In this document: positions 8,309 to 17,185 of the stretch, in pieces
Layout: each line of letters begins with the position of its first letter
Position numbering within the stretch: position 1 is the stretch's first letter
Translations under genes and position numbers: made by a program
NCBI GenBank assembly: GCA_024404315.1
Contig: JAKSQD010000003.1
Location: forward strand, 1 to 64,000
Reading direction: 5' to 3'
From: Oscillospiraceae bacterium
Lineage (GTDB): Bacteria; Bacillota; Clostridia; Oscillospirales; Oscillospiraceae
Length of the DNA: 64,000 bases
Notes under the pieces: model-generated
Told to the model about the DNA's origin: nothing
Seen by the model: only the letters and a program-made list of their open reading frames with translations
Databases searched by the model: none

Positions 8309-8327
8309 CGAACAGATGTTCTATAAT
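8299..8327 (+). promoter_or_regulatory. SOS-type promoter of the phage-like operon with LexA box
   Basis: TTGTGC (8299-8304), 17 bases, TATAAT (8322-8327). Between them lies CGAACAGATGTTCT (8309-8322), matching the Gram-positive LexA consensus CGAACRNRYGTTYC at 13 of 14 positions. A bound LexA would cover both promoter hexamers. The first gene starts 35 bases downstream. Confidence 0.85.
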
Positions 8328-8361
8328 GCGGTCATACCAAACAAGGAAGGGGGAGAAACAC

Positions 8362-8859
8362 ATGGTTCGATCTCAGGACTGGATGACCGAGGAAGGGCTG
8401 CTGCTGCTCAACGGCTGGAAACGAGAGGGCAGAAGCCTGGAGGAGATCGCCGGATTCATCGGCCTCCAGCCCGATACCCTCCGCCGCTGGATGAAGCGTC
8501 ATCCTGCTCTGAACGCCGCCTTGAGCGTGAACGCCGCCGCCACTGATTTTCAGGTGGAGAACGCCCTGCTGAAAAAGGCGCTGGGCTATGAGAGCGTGGA
8601 AAAAAAGGTGGAAATCAGCGCCAAGGGCGAGCGGAAGGAAGTGGAAACCACCAAGCAGGTCGGCCCGGATATGAGCGCCATTTCCTTCTGGCTGAAAAAG
8701 CGGAAGCCCCAGCAGTGGGGAGAGATGGCTGTGGGGGAAGCAAAGCCCGAAAACAACCTGAACGAGCTGTTGGAACGGGAAGGGGGCTTTGGCTGGGATG
8801 AGATACCAGAGCTTCAGTCCACGGCAGAGGCTGGCGCTGACCTGGTGGCGGCAGAGTGA
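8362..8859 (+). CDS. Phage terminase small subunit-like protein
   Basis: A 165-residue DNA-recognition subunit of the packaging motor. An N-terminal helix-turn-helix is visible (RSLEEIAGFIGLQPDTLRRWMKRHP), as in Terminase_2-type small subunits, and the second half has KKVEISAKGERKEVE and AISFWLKKRKPQQW, typical of the clostridial family. ATG 8362 follows AAGGAAGGGGGAG; the frame is open farther upstream but through the promoter. It overlaps the large subunit by 62 bases in another frame. Confidence 0.8.
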   Translation: MVRSQDWMTEEGLLLLNGWKREGRSLEEIAGFIGLQPDTLRRWMKRHPALNAALSVNAAATDFQVENALLKKALGYESVEKKVEISAKGERKEVETTKQVGPDMSAISFWLKKRKPQQWGEMAVGEAKPENNLNELLEREGGFGWDEIPELQSTAEAGADLVAAE

Positions 8860-10057
8860 ATTTCAGAACCGGGACGGCATTCTCTGCGATGGCAGCGTGC
8901 GCAGCGGAAAAACCCTCTCTCTGGCGGTGGGCTTTCTGCTGTGGAGCATGGAACAATTCAGCGGAGAACGCTTTGCCATCTGCGGTAAAACCATCGAGGC
9001 ACTGAGACGAAACGTGACCGACCAGCTTCCCGTCTGGTTGGAAGGGATGTTTACCTTTCGGGAGCGGCGCAGCGAAAACCGCATGGTTGTCACGGGAAAT
9101 GGGCGGAAAAACACCTATTATCTCTTCGGCGGCAAGGATGAAAGCTCCTATACCCTCATCCAAGGTATGACCCTGGCGGGGGTGCTGCTGGACGAGGTGG
9201 CGCTGATGCCCCGTTCCTTTGTGGAGCAGGCGTTAGCCCGTTGTAGCGTGGAGGGAAGCACCTTTTGGTTCAACTGTAACCCGGCGGGGCCGGATCATTG
9301 GTTCTACACCGAATGGGTGAAGGGGGCACGGGAGCGGAATCTGCTGTATCTGCACTTCACCATGGAGGATAACCCTTCCTTGAGCCAAAGGGTGAAGGAG
9401 CGCTATCAGCGCATGTACAGCGGCGTTTTTTACGACCGCTATGTGCGGGGGCTTTGGGTCAGCGCCGAGGGCTTGGTGTATGACGGCTTCACGGTGGAGC
9501 GGCATATGCCGGAAAAGCTGCCCGAAACCGCCGGGGAATGCTGCGTCAGCGTGGACTATGGCACCCGCAATCCCACGGTGTTTTTGCTGTGGCAGCGGGA
9601 GGCTGCCGGACAGCGGCGGTGGTGCTGCATCAAAGAATACTGCTGGGATGGACGAAAACGGATGCGTCAAAAAACAGATGGAGAGTATGCCGATGACCTC
9701 CAGCTTTTTTTATCCGGCTATTATCTCCGAATGGTGATTATTGACCCATCTGCGGCAAGTTTTATCACAGAACTGAGAAACCGAGGCTTCCCCGTTCAGA
9801 CGGCGGACAATCGGGTGCTGGACGGCATCCGGGACGTGAGCGAGCTGCTCCGAGAAGGGGCGCTGCTGTTTGACCGTCAGTGTACCGCTACCTTGAGCGA
9901 GTTTCGCTCCTACGTCTGGGACGAGACCGCCGCAGCGGAGGGGGTGGATAAACCCGTGAAGGATCATGACCATTGCATGGACGCAGTGCGGTACTTTGTC
10001 CGAACGGTGGTTCGCCGGGAAAGTGGCCGGGTGAGAAGAAGACCGAAAGGGGTCTGA
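8798..10057 (+). CDS. Phage terminase large subunit
   Basis: The packaging ATPase and nuclease (419 residues), PBSX/SPP1 type. The Walker A variant is GSVRSGKT, Walker B is LAGVLLDEVALM, followed by a coupling-like FWFNCNP. The nuclease half has SVDYGTRNPTVFLL and MVIIDPSAASF with acidic residues, and DHDHCMDAVRYF near the end. All motor and nuclease marks are intact. ATG 8798 is used; a TTG three codons earlier is possible. Confidence 0.92.
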   Translation: MRYQSFSPRQRLALTWWRQSEFQNRDGILCDGSVRSGKTLSLAVGFLLWSMEQFSGERFAICGKTIEALRRNVTDQLPVWLEGMFTFRERRSENRMVVTGNGRKNTYYLFGGKDESSYTLIQGMTLAGVLLDEVALMPRSFVEQALARCSVEGSTFWFNCNPAGPDHWFYTEWVKGARERNLLYLHFTMEDNPSLSQRVKERYQRMYSGVFYDRYVRGLWVSAEGLVYDGFTVERHMPEKLPETAGECCVSVDYGTRNPTVFLLWQREAAGQRRWCCIKEYCWDGRKRMRQKTDGEYADDLQLFLSGYYLRMVIIDPSAASFITELRNRGFPVQTADNRVLDGIRDVSELLREGALLFDRQCTATLSEFRSYVWDETAAAEGVDKPVKDHDHCMDAVRYFVRTVVRRESGRVRRRPKGV

Positions 10058-10095
10058 ACAGCAAAAACGGTTTTGGCTGAAAGAGGTGGTTCAAG

Positions 10096-11439
10096 ATGGT
10101 GATTTATATGGATCGGGCAGAAGTGCCCGACGTGGAACAGATTCGCCCGGAGGTGCTGCGCTATCTGCTGGACAAAGCCCAGAGACAGGTGGGGCGCTTC
10201 CGTATGCTGGAGGACTATTACCTGGGCAATCATCCCGCTCTCCGGGGCAAAAAGGGAGAAGGGGAAGTCCGGGTCGCAGTGAATTACGCCAAGTATGTGG
10301 TGGATATGGCGCTGGGCTACTATCTGGGCGAGGCGGTGAAGTACGACAGCAATGAGATTGCCCGTGCTGGCGCACAACGGGGCGGCAAGATTGATTTGTC
10401 TTGGCTGCTGTATTGGTACGATTTTCAGAACATCGCCGAAGTAGATTTGGAACTGGGGCGGGGTATGGGTATTTTCGGCGAGTGTATCGAGCTGTGTTAT
10501 GCTTCCAGCGAGCAACGGCCCCGCCCTAGGAGCACCTGGCTTTTCCCGGGCAATGCGGTGTTGGTGTGTGACGACTCCGTGGAGCACCGCAAGCTTTTTG
10601 GCATGGTGTGGGAGCGGCGAGAGAGCCTCACCGGTCAGCAGTATTACACCATGACGGTGTACACCGACCGCACCATCCGGCACTATCGCAGCGCCGATGT
10701 GAAAAACATCGCCTTCTACCCGGAGGGCGAGGTTCAGGAGCACTGGTTCGGCGAGGTTCCCATGATTCTCTACGAGAACAACGGCCCCCGTCAGGGCGAT
10801 TTTGAGCAGATTATCAGTCTGATTGACGCTTATAATCAGCTTCTGAGCAGCCGATTGACCGACAAAAAGAAGTTTGTGGACGCTCTGCTGGTGTTCTTCG
10901 GCATGACCCTGCGGGAAGGGGACGAAGGCCGACTGGCTCGGGAGCGATTTTTGGACGGCGCTCCGCTGGATGCCAGAGTGGAATACATCCAGAAAACCTT
11001 TGACGAGTCCGGCGTGCAGGTGCTGGCGGATGCCCTGGTGCGGGAGATGCACAAGATGACCCAGACCGTGGACATGAGCGACGAGAAGTTTTCCGGCAAT
11101 TCCAGCGGTCAGGCGCTGAAATTAAAGCTGCTGAGTATGGAGCTGCTGGTGAAGAGTAAGATGCGGCGCATGGAAAAGGGCTTGAAAGAACGCCTTCGCC
11201 TTTATAACCGCTGGCTCTACGCCATGGGAGAGATGGATTTGGTCGATCCCGCCGAGGTGGATGTGGTCTTCACCGTCAATCGTCCCATTGATGAAGAGGG
11301 GATTTTGGATCTTGTCACCCGCTTGCAGGGCATCGTGGATGACCAGACTCTGCTCAGTCAGCTTTGGTTCGTGAAGGATCCGGCGGAAGCGTTGGAAAAC
11401 GTCAGAAAACAGAAGGAAGAGGGTGAAAAGGATGAATGA
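10096..11439 (+). CDS. Phage portal protein (SPP1 gp6-like)
   Basis: A 447-residue portal, the dodecameric DNA gate of the capsid. The family is recognised from the N-terminal LEDYYLGNHPALRG, NYAKYVVDMALGYYLGEAVKY, the mid-protein FEQIISLIDAYNQLLSSRLTD and the C-terminal SGQALKLKLLSMELLVKSKMRRMEKGLKERL helix, all characteristic of SPP1-type portals. It follows the terminase by 38 bases and its end overlaps the scaffold gene by 8 bases. Confidence 0.9.
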   Translation: MVIYMDRAEVPDVEQIRPEVLRYLLDKAQRQVGRFRMLEDYYLGNHPALRGKKGEGEVRVAVNYAKYVVDMALGYYLGEAVKYDSNEIARAGAQRGGKIDLSWLLYWYDFQNIAEVDLELGRGMGIFGECIELCYASSEQRPRPRSTWLFPGNAVLVCDDSVEHRKLFGMVWERRESLTGQQYYTMTVYTDRTIRHYRSADVKNIAFYPEGEVQEHWFGEVPMILYENNGPRQGDFEQIISLIDAYNQLLSSRLTDKKKFVDALLVFFGMTLREGDEGRLARERFLDGAPLDARVEYIQKTFDESGVQVLADALVREMHKMTQTVDMSDEKFSGNSSGQALKLKLLSMELLVKSKMRRMEKGLKERLRLYNRWLYAMGEMDLVDPAEVDVVFTVNRPIDEEGILDLVTRLQGIVDDQTLLSQLWFVKDPAEALENVRKQKEEGEKDE

Positions 11440-11872
11440 ACAAGAAGCGTTGGAACAGCAGGAGGAAGCGCAGGAAACCCCAGCGGCTCCGCTCAGTCCA
11501 GAGCAGGAGCTCGACCAGCGAAGGGCGGAGCTGGACGCTCTGCGGCAGGAGCTGGCTCAGGGCTGGAGCATTCTGAATCGAGAGCGACGGCTGGACATGC
11601 TGGGTCATGAGCTGGAAAAGCGTGGAATGGCGGCGGGCTTTGCGGATTTTCTTCTGCGGGCCACCGACGAGGAAAGCCTGACAGCGGTGGAACAGTTCGA
11701 GGCGCTCTTCCGGGAGAGCCTGACCCACGCCATCACCCAGCGGATGAGAGGCGGCTTGCCGCCCAGAGAGCCGAAGAAATCCAGAGGCTACCGCCGAGGC
11801 GACCTGGGCTCCCTCAGCAGAAGCGAAATCAACGCCCATTGGGACGAGATTATGCAGAGCCTGACGGATTAA
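11432..11872 (+). CDS. Capsid scaffold-like protein
   Basis: A 146-residue acidic, glutamine- and glutamate-rich helical protein (residues 1-60 very likely coiled coil) with a basic C terminus (KKSRGYRRGD). Position between portal and major capsid plus this composition is what DUF4355-type scaffolding proteins show. No protease domain is present here or nearby, so the capsid is probably assembled with an unprocessed scaffold. The start ATG overlaps the portal stop region. Confidence 0.7.
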   Translation: MNEQEALEQQEEAQETPAAPLSPEQELDQRRAELDALRQELAQGWSILNRERRLDMLGHELEKRGMAAGFADFLLRATDEESLTAVEQFEALFRESLTHAITQRMRGGLPPREPKKSRGYRRGDLGSLSRSEINAHWDEIMQSLTD

Positions 11873-11940
11873 GAGACGATCCGGGTTCCCTCACCACCCA
11901 CACCACCTATCAAAAAAACAGGAAAGGATGAATTTTTTAC

Positions 11941-12783
11941 ATGGCATTTGATACTTTTATCCCCGAGGTTTGGTCCGCTCGTCTGCTGGATCATCTGGAC
12001 AACCTGCATGTTTATTCCGCTCTGCTCAACCGTGACTATGAGGGCGAGATTCACGCCTTCGGTGACACCGTTCACATCAATCAGCTCGGTGACATCACCA
12101 TTCGTGACTATGACGGTACGGATATCGTGGCTCCCGAGGAGCTGGACGGAACGGAGCAGACCCTCAAGGTAGATCAGGCAAAGTACTTTAACTTCCAGAT
12201 TAAGGATGTCAACAACGCCCAGTCCAACCCCAAGCTGATGGACAGCGCCATGCAGCGTGCAAGCTACAACATCAACGACACCATTGACAAGTATCTGGCC
12301 CAGCTGCTGGCCGATGGCTGCGCTGCTGCCAACATTCTCTATGATGAGAGCAAGGCCGTCACCCCCACCGCCGCCAATGCCTATGACTATCTGGTGGATT
12401 TGGGCACGCTGCTGTCCGAGAACAATGTGCCTGTGCTGGGTCGCTGGGTGGTTCTGCCTCCCTGGTATCATGCCCTGCTGCTCAAGGATGAGCGCTTTGT
12501 GGGCAACGGTACCGGCTACAACAAGGCGGTTCTCCAGGGCGGCCTGGTCGGTGAGGCAGCTGGTTTCCAGATTCATTTGAGCAATAACGTCCCCTCTACC
12601 TCCGCCGGTTTTAAGGTCATCGCTGGCACTGAGCGAGCCGGTTCCTATGCCGAGCAGCTGGTGGAGCTGGAGGCGTACCGCCTGGAGAAGAACTTCTCCG
12701 ACGCCGTGAAGGGTCTCCACGTCTTTGGCGCAAAGGTATTGCAGCCCAAGGGGCTGGCCATGATGGTGGTTAAGAAGGGCTGA
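11941..12783 (+). CDS. Major capsid protein
   Basis: A 280-residue coat protein in the position expected after the scaffold. It begins FIPEVWSARLLDHLDN and has GDTVHINQLGDITIRDYDGTD followed by DQAKYFNFQIKDVNNAQSN, features of P22-coat/HK97-fold capsid proteins in clostridial siphophages. The size predicts a small capsid. A good ribosome site (AGGAAAGGATG) lies upstream. Reading frame intact. Confidence 0.85.
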   Translation: MAFDTFIPEVWSARLLDHLDNLHVYSALLNRDYEGEIHAFGDTVHINQLGDITIRDYDGTDIVAPEELDGTEQTLKVDQAKYFNFQIKDVNNAQSNPKLMDSAMQRASYNINDTIDKYLAQLLADGCAAANILYDESKAVTPTAANAYDYLVDLGTLLSENNVPVLGRWVVLPPWYHALLLKDERFVGNGTGYNKAVLQGGLVGEAAGFQIHLSNNVPSTSAGFKVIAGTERAGSYAEQLVELEAYRLEKNFSDAVKGLHVFGAKVLQPKGLAMMVVKKG

Positions 12784-12853
12784 TTACCTCTCCCTGACTC
12801 CGCTCCCCTTTTTCCGGGGAGTGGCGGGGGCGAAGGAAAGGAGTGGAAACGAC

Positions 12854-13210
12854 GTGAAAGAACGGGAAATAGAGCGTTTGCTCATTCGCTTGGAGCGCAA
12901 GCTGGAGCTGGATGAGCAGGATGACGACATCATCACCGTACTGGAAGACGAGCTGAACGACGCAGAAAACGAGCTAAAGCTGTATCTGGGTCTGAACGAG
13001 CTGCCCAAGGTCATGGAAAGCAAGATTGTGGAGCTGGCGGCGGTGTTTTATCGTCGGGATTCCAGCGAGAAAAGCAGCGGCCTGAGCAGTTCTTCCTACA
13101 GTGAGGGGCAGATTAGCCAGAGTGAGCACTATTTCAGCCCCAAAGAGTACCGAGCGGCGGTGGCGGAGATTCTGGATGGTGTGGCTCGATACAGGAGGGT
13201 ATCATGCTGA
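12854..13210 (+). CDS. Head-tail connector protein
   Basis: A 118-residue mostly helical protein (ERLLIRLERKLELDEQ, then EDELNDAENELKLYLG and VELAAVFYRRDS), the pattern of the phage gp6-like/QLRG connector family that joins portal to tail. GTG 12854 is chosen as start because AAGGAAAGGAG lies 11 bases upstream; another GTG at 12821 precedes that ribosome site. Ends overlapping the next gene by 7 bases. Confidence 0.7.
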   Translation: MKEREIERLLIRLERKLELDEQDDDIITVLEDELNDAENELKLYLGLNELPKVMESKIVELAAVFYRRDSSEKSSGLSSSSYSEGQISQSEHYFSPKEYRAAVAEILDGVARYRRVSC

Positions 13211-13575
13211 CAAAGTGTACCCCAATCCCGTGGCGGCAGGGCTATGCCCTCCACCGCAGACGCAAGCGGCTGGATTCCCTGGGCGAGACGCAGGTCTGGT
13301 ATGACATGGAGCACCCGGACGTGGTGGTGGAGGCCGGAAGCGAAAACGGCGTCTGCTGGCAGGAGGTAGAGGGCTGGCAGCAGGGCGGCCAGATTTCCGG
13401 CGGCGGGCGTGTGGAGCGGCAGGGCGAACGTGGACAGTGGTCGATGCAGGGCGCTCTCTTCGGCTCCTTGGAGATGGAGCTGTTTGACCGGGTGGTCATC
13501 CGGGAACAGGTCTATGAGATTCGGCGCATTCAGCAATGGCTCGGCTACCGCCTGCTCAAGTTGAAAACGTTGTGA
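13204..13575 (+). CDS. Putative head-closure (head-tail joining) protein
   Basis: A 123-residue beta-rich protein in the slot of head-closure proteins (SPP1 gp16/phage adaptor type). CAGGAGGGTATC precedes the ATG. Sequence similarity cannot be judged by eye beyond size, order and the DRVVIREQVYEIRRIQQWLGYRLLKLKTL end, which is typical of this family in Gram-positive siphophages. Confidence 0.55.
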   Translation: MLTKCTPIPWRQGYALHRRRKRLDSLGETQVWYDMEHPDVVVEAGSENGVCWQEVEGWQQGGQISGGGRVERQGERGQWSMQGALFGSLEMELFDRVVIREQVYEIRRIQQWLGYRLLKLKTL

Positions 13576-13589
13576 CGGGAGGGAAGCCT

Positions 13590-13976
13590 TTGAAGGAAGC
13601 GGAATGGAAGCTGGTGGATCTCCGGGAGCAGGTTCGGCAGGCGCTGTTGGCGGCGGAGTATGGCGAAGCGGTTTCGGTTCGGCAGGCGTGGCCGAGAGAG
13701 GACTCGGAAGGGTTGATTATCACCTATCAGGAGTACGACAACCACTCCACGGACTGCTCCGTGGTGGACTTCGTGGAGTATCAGGTTGACCTGTGGGCCT
13801 ATGACCGGGAGACCGTGCGCAGGCTGGCACAGGCCGTCAACCGTGCGCTGCTGAACATCGGCCTGAAACGAACCTACATGGGGCCAGAGCAAGAGGAAAC
13901 GAGCCTCTATGAACGAAAAACCATGCGGTTTGGGCGAAACGTGGACAAGCGGTGGATGAGAGCCACCGACCTTTGA
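13590..13976 (+). CDS. Putative tail terminator/completion protein
   Basis: A 128-residue protein read from TTG 13590, which follows GGGAGGGA with a 6-base spacer; ATG 13536 in the same frame is an alternative but lies inside the previous gene without a ribosome site. The segment VDLWAYDRETVRRLAQAVNRALL resembles tail-completion proteins of the lambda U/DUF3168 sort. Order in the cluster, just before the tail tube gene, supports this. Confidence 0.6.
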   Translation: MKEAEWKLVDLREQVRQALLAAEYGEAVSVRQAWPREDSEGLIITYQEYDNHSTDCSVVDFVEYQVDLWAYDRETVRRLAQAVNRALLNIGLKRTYMGPEQEETSLYERKTMRFGRNVDKRWMRATDL

Positions 13977-13991
13977 GGAGGATGATTTTTT

Positions 13992-14402
13992 ATGAGCAAG
14001 CAGGGTCTGGCATCTGTGGGCATTGCCCTGAAGATTGACAGCAAGGAACTGAACTATGTGCAGGAAATCGGCGACATCGGCGGCACGCCCTCTGACCTGG
14101 ACGCAACCTGTCTGAAAGATCAGATGAAGAAGCATGTCCCCGGCGTGCAGGATACCAGCGCCTTTGAGGTGACATATCTCTTCGACAACAGCGCCACCGA
14201 TTCCGATTTCCGCACCGTCAAGGCGGCGCAGAATGCGGGCACCATTAAGACCGTGGAGGTTGCCTTCCCCGATGGTACCAAGTTCACTTCCAGCGGCTAT
14301 ATCAGTACCTATGTTGTGGGCGCAAAGGTGGATGAGCTGATTACCGCAAAGCTGGTGGTGAACCTTCAGAGCGACTGGGTTGTGACCAATCCCGGCGTGT
14401 AA
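13992..14402 (+). CDS. Major tail tube protein
   Basis: A 136-residue beta-rich protein preceded by GAGGAGGATG. Order (after the terminator protein, before the chaperones and tape measure), size, and the segments VGIALKIDSKELNYVQEIGDIGG and KTVEVAFPDGTKFTSSGYIS fit the small siphovirus tail tube proteins. No added Ig-like domain. Confidence 0.8.
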   Translation: MSKQGLASVGIALKIDSKELNYVQEIGDIGGTPSDLDATCLKDQMKKHVPGVQDTSAFEVTYLFDNSATDSDFRTVKAAQNAGTIKTVEVAFPDGTKFTSSGYISTYVVGAKVDELITAKLVVNLQSDWVVTNPGV

Positions 14403-14484
14403 TCCCATTTCGGCGGAGCTTCCCCCGACCAGCCTGCGAGGACGGAGGGGAAGCCGCCCAAAGCCTTGAGAAAGGAAGGAAACC

Positions 14485-14916
14485 ATGGCAAAACGTTACT
14501 ATCCACTGAATCTGGACGGGGAACAGGTTCAGCTTCGGCTGACTGTGGCCGGTCAGAGGGCGCTGAGGGAGGAATTTCAGGAGGAGGCCATGCAGACGGT
14601 GCTGTCCGCCGCTGGTGACTGCGACAGAATGGCCGCTCTGCTCCACGCCGCTCTAAATTGGAAGGGCAATGGCAACGCCATCCAGGACGGCGGTGAGCTG
14701 TATGACCGTCTGGTGGATGAGGGCTGGGGCGGTCAGGCGCAGTTTGGCGGTCTGGCCTTTGACATTGCGGCGGCCTCTGGTCTCATCAGCCAGGCGCAGG
14801 CCGTCCAGTTGAAAACCTCTCTGGAGCAGGCGGTGGAGGATATCTTCCGCCAGCTGGAGGAAGGAGAGGAAGCGCCGGGGGAAGCGCCCCCTCGTCTGGC
14901 GAAGAGCAAGGACTGA
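14485..14916 (+). CDS. Tail assembly chaperone (gpG-like)
   Basis: A 143-residue helical protein immediately before the tape measure, in the position of the phage tail assembly chaperone. It starts with KRYYPLNLDGEQVQLRLTVAGQRAL and ends in an acidic, proline-rich tail (LEEGEEAPGEAPP). The next frame, at -1, is open through its last 60 or more bases, suggesting programmed frameshifting to a longer G-T product as in other siphophages. Confidence 0.7.
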   Translation: MAKRYYPLNLDGEQVQLRLTVAGQRALREEFQEEAMQTVLSAAGDCDRMAALLHAALNWKGNGNAIQDGGELYDRLVDEGWGGQAQFGGLAFDIAAASGLISQAQAVQLKTSLEQAVEDIFRQLEEGEEAPGEAPPRLAKSKD

Positions 14917-14930
14917 CGCTGGACGAGCTT

Positions 14931-15233
14931 TTGAAAGAGGGCTGCATTGCCGGGTTGGACTTCTGGCGGATGGAGGACATGACCTGCGGGGAAATCGTGG
15001 ATACGGTTCTTGCCCGCAGAGAAGCCCGCCGGAGACAGGCACAAGACCAATCCGTCATTGCCTACCAGCAGGCGGGGCTGATTGCCCGTGCGGTGCTGGA
15101 AGGAAAACTGCCAGAGCTTTACGAAAGCTTCCCCTTCTGGACGGAAGAGGAGGTGCGAGAGATGAAGCTGGAGCATTGGCGGAGCGTTATGGAGCGATAT
15201 GCAGCCCAAAAGGTGAACCGAGAAAAGGGGTGA
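14931..15233 (+). CDS. Tail assembly chaperone extension (gpT-like)
   Basis: A roughly 100-residue helical frame in the -1 register relative to gpG. Its only initiator-like codon is TTG 14931, with no good ribosome site, and the frame stays open upstream to at least 14853 with no other start. It is therefore more likely made as a gpG-T fusion by -1 frameshifting than on its own. The sequence (FWRMEDMTCGEIVDTVLARREARRRQ) matches the small post-gpG proteins of clostridial siphophages. It ends 4 bases before the tape measure. Confidence 0.6.
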   Translation: MKEGCIAGLDFWRMEDMTCGEIVDTVLARREARRRQAQDQSVIAYQQAGLIARAVLEGKLPELYESFPFWTEEEVREMKLEHWRSVMERYAAQKVNREKG

Positions 15234-15237
15234 GAAG

Positions 15238-16803
15238 ATGCAGGAGGAATTTGGTGGTTTGGGCGGCGGCAGAAGTCAGAGGTCAGAACAAAGGACACAG
15301 GTCGGACGCACCGCCCTGGTGGTGAAAAATCTAAACCTGATGAACAAGCGCATGACCGCCACCACCACGGCGGTCAGCAAGCTCTCCAAAGCCCTGAACC
15401 AAGTGGCGGAAGCGTCCAAAAAGACGGCAAAAGCGCTCCGCTCCCTGATGAGCTTTGATGAAATCAACCGTCTGAGCAAGGCGGCGGGTTCCGAGAAAAA
15501 GACCGCCCAAAAGAAAACTTCCGCCAAGAAAAGCAGCAGCGGAGGCCGAAAAAGTTCTTCTTCCGGCGGGAAAAAAGCGACGAGCAAAACCGGAACAAAA
15601 AATCTCAAGGAAGCGGCGCAAACCGTGAAGAAGCTGGAGCTTTGGAAGGGGTTATCCGCCATCAAGGGCTTTCAGCAGCTAGCGGCGGCGGCGGATCAGC
15701 TGGCGCAACGCCTGAAAGGGGCGCTCAAGTGGGGGTATGACCATGTTTTGCAGCCCTTGAAGGAGTGGACCTTGCAAAAGGGACTCCCGGCGGCCTTTGG
15801 AATGCTGACCGAAGCGCTGAATGTGCTTTGCGGCGTGCTGGATGTGCTGGCTCCCATCGGTCGAGCGGTGTGGGATTTCTTCCTGAAACCGCTGGCGAGC
15901 TGGGCGGGCGATGTGATTGTAGCGGGACTCAACGCCCTGGGAGATGGCTTCCATTTCGTCTATGTGGCGCTGGAGGGCATGGCGAATTTCCTGGGCAGTG
16001 ACGGCCCCCTGGCACGGCTGGGTCAGGTGATGAGCAACCTGTTCAGCAGCGGCATTGTAGAGGGTTTGAAAAAGACGGCCTCCAACATTGGCGGCTGGTT
16101 CCAGAACAACGTTTTGAAGCCGCTGGCGGCGCTGAATCCGATGGTTCCCATCCGGGTGCTCCTGAGCAAAACCCGTGTGGAAGAGGCTTGGAACAACCTG
16201 AAAGAACACTGGGGCAACAGCCGAGTGGTTCAGACGGCGGTGAAGCTCGTCAAGCAGGGTTGGAGCACCGTGAAGGGCTGGATTGGCTCCATTCCGGCGG
16301 TGGCGGAGGGCGTGAGGCTGGCCAAAAGCGGTTGGACCAGCGTGAAAAGCTGGATAGGCCACCTCAACCCGGTGAATTTGGGCGTAAAGCTGGTGAAAAA
16401 TGGCTGGAGAACGGTCAAGGAGTGGATTGGTTCTCTGTCGGCCAAGTTTGATTTGAAGCTGCCCAGAGTCAGCGTCAGTTGGAGCGGAGCACCCATTCCC
16501 ATCCCCCATTTCAGCGTGAGCTGGAACGCAAAGGGCGGTATTTTGGACGGTGCGCAGCTGTTTGGCATGGCGGGAAGCACCCTTTTGGGCGGCGGCGAAG
16601 CCGGAAAAGAAGCGGTGCTGCCCTTGGAGCGGAATACCGGCTGGATGGATCATCTGGCGGATCGTGTGGTGCAGCGCATGGACGGCGGTGGTCAGCCCAT
16701 TGTGGTCAAGGTGATGCTGGATGGCCGAGTGGTGGGACAGAGTACGGTGGATTACATCAACCGTCAGCGGCGCATCACCGGTCAAAGTCCCATCCGACTG
16801 TAA
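15238..16803 (+). CDS. Tape measure protein
   Basis: A 521-residue tail length protein. The N-terminal third is helical and very rich in Lys, Ser and Thr; MSFDEINRL is a hallmark of this family. Hydrophobic segments around residues 185-260 are followed by four imperfect repeats of the form L.K.GW..VK.WIG (about 335-400), then a glycine-rich C-terminal domain (GGGEAGKEAVLPLERN). At about 1.5 angstrom per residue this predicts a short tail, under 80 nm. Stop overlaps the ribosome site of the next gene. Confidence 0.85.
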   Translation: MQEEFGGLGGGRSQRSEQRTQVGRTALVVKNLNLMNKRMTATTTAVSKLSKALNQVAEASKKTAKALRSLMSFDEINRLSKAAGSEKKTAQKKTSAKKSSSGGRKSSSSGGKKATSKTGTKNLKEAAQTVKKLELWKGLSAIKGFQQLAAAADQLAQRLKGALKWGYDHVLQPLKEWTLQKGLPAAFGMLTEALNVLCGVLDVLAPIGRAVWDFFLKPLASWAGDVIVAGLNALGDGFHFVYVALEGMANFLGSDGPLARLGQVMSNLFSSGIVEGLKKTASNIGGWFQNNVLKPLAALNPMVPIRVLLSKTRVEEAWNNLKEHWGNSRVVQTAVKLVKQGWSTVKGWIGSIPAVAEGVRLAKSGWTSVKSWIGHLNPVNLGVKLVKNGWRTVKEWIGSLSAKFDLKLPRVSVSWSGAPIPIPHFSVSWNAKGGILDGAQLFGMAGSTLLGGGEAGKEAVLPLERNTGWMDHLADRVVQRMDGGGQPIVVKVMLDGRVVGQSTVDYINRQRRITGQSPIRL

Positions 16804-16815
16804 GGAGGCGAGAGC

Positions 16816-17181
16816 GTGGCAAACGAAGTATTGACCATTGGCGGCGTGACCATGCCCACCCCTGCCCTGGGCGGTGTGACGGTGGGACGAGAGCCCATTT
16901 GGTCGGCCAACACCGGGCGCAGCGCCTCCGGCAAAATGGTGGGCACCATTGTGGCGGTGAAAACCACCATCAAGGTGAAATGGCCGCCGTTGACTCTGGC
17001 GGAGGCTCAGAAGATTGAAAACGCCGTGAAGGGGGATTTTTTCACTGTGGTGCTGAAAAAGGACAGCTCCACGGTGTTTAGTGGAACCATGTACGCCGGA
17101 GCGCCTACCTATACCATCTACAGCGTGGTTAGTGGCCTGCCTTACGCCGAGGGAATGGCCGTTGACCTGATTGAGAGGTGA
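16816..17181 (+). CDS. Putative distal tail protein
   Basis: A 121-residue beta-rich protein directly after the tape measure. GTG 16816 follows TAAGGAGG, which overlaps the tape measure stop. Position fits a small distal-tail (Dit-like) or minor tail component; sequence alone (TIGGVTMPTPALGGVTVGRE, then VKWPPLTLAEAQKIENAVKGDFF) does not settle which. Confidence 0.55.
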   Translation: MANEVLTIGGVTMPTPALGGVTVGREPIWSANTGRSASGKMVGTIVAVKTTIKVKWPPLTLAEAQKIENAVKGDFFTVVLKKDSSTVFSGTMYAGAPTYTIYSVVSGLPYAEGMAVDLIER

Positions 17182-17185
17182 GCCG

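Noticed and set aside
8008..8363. Frames on - upstream of rfbA
   Set aside because: They cover the rfbA promoter, the + terminator and the SOS promoter and show no protein-like features.
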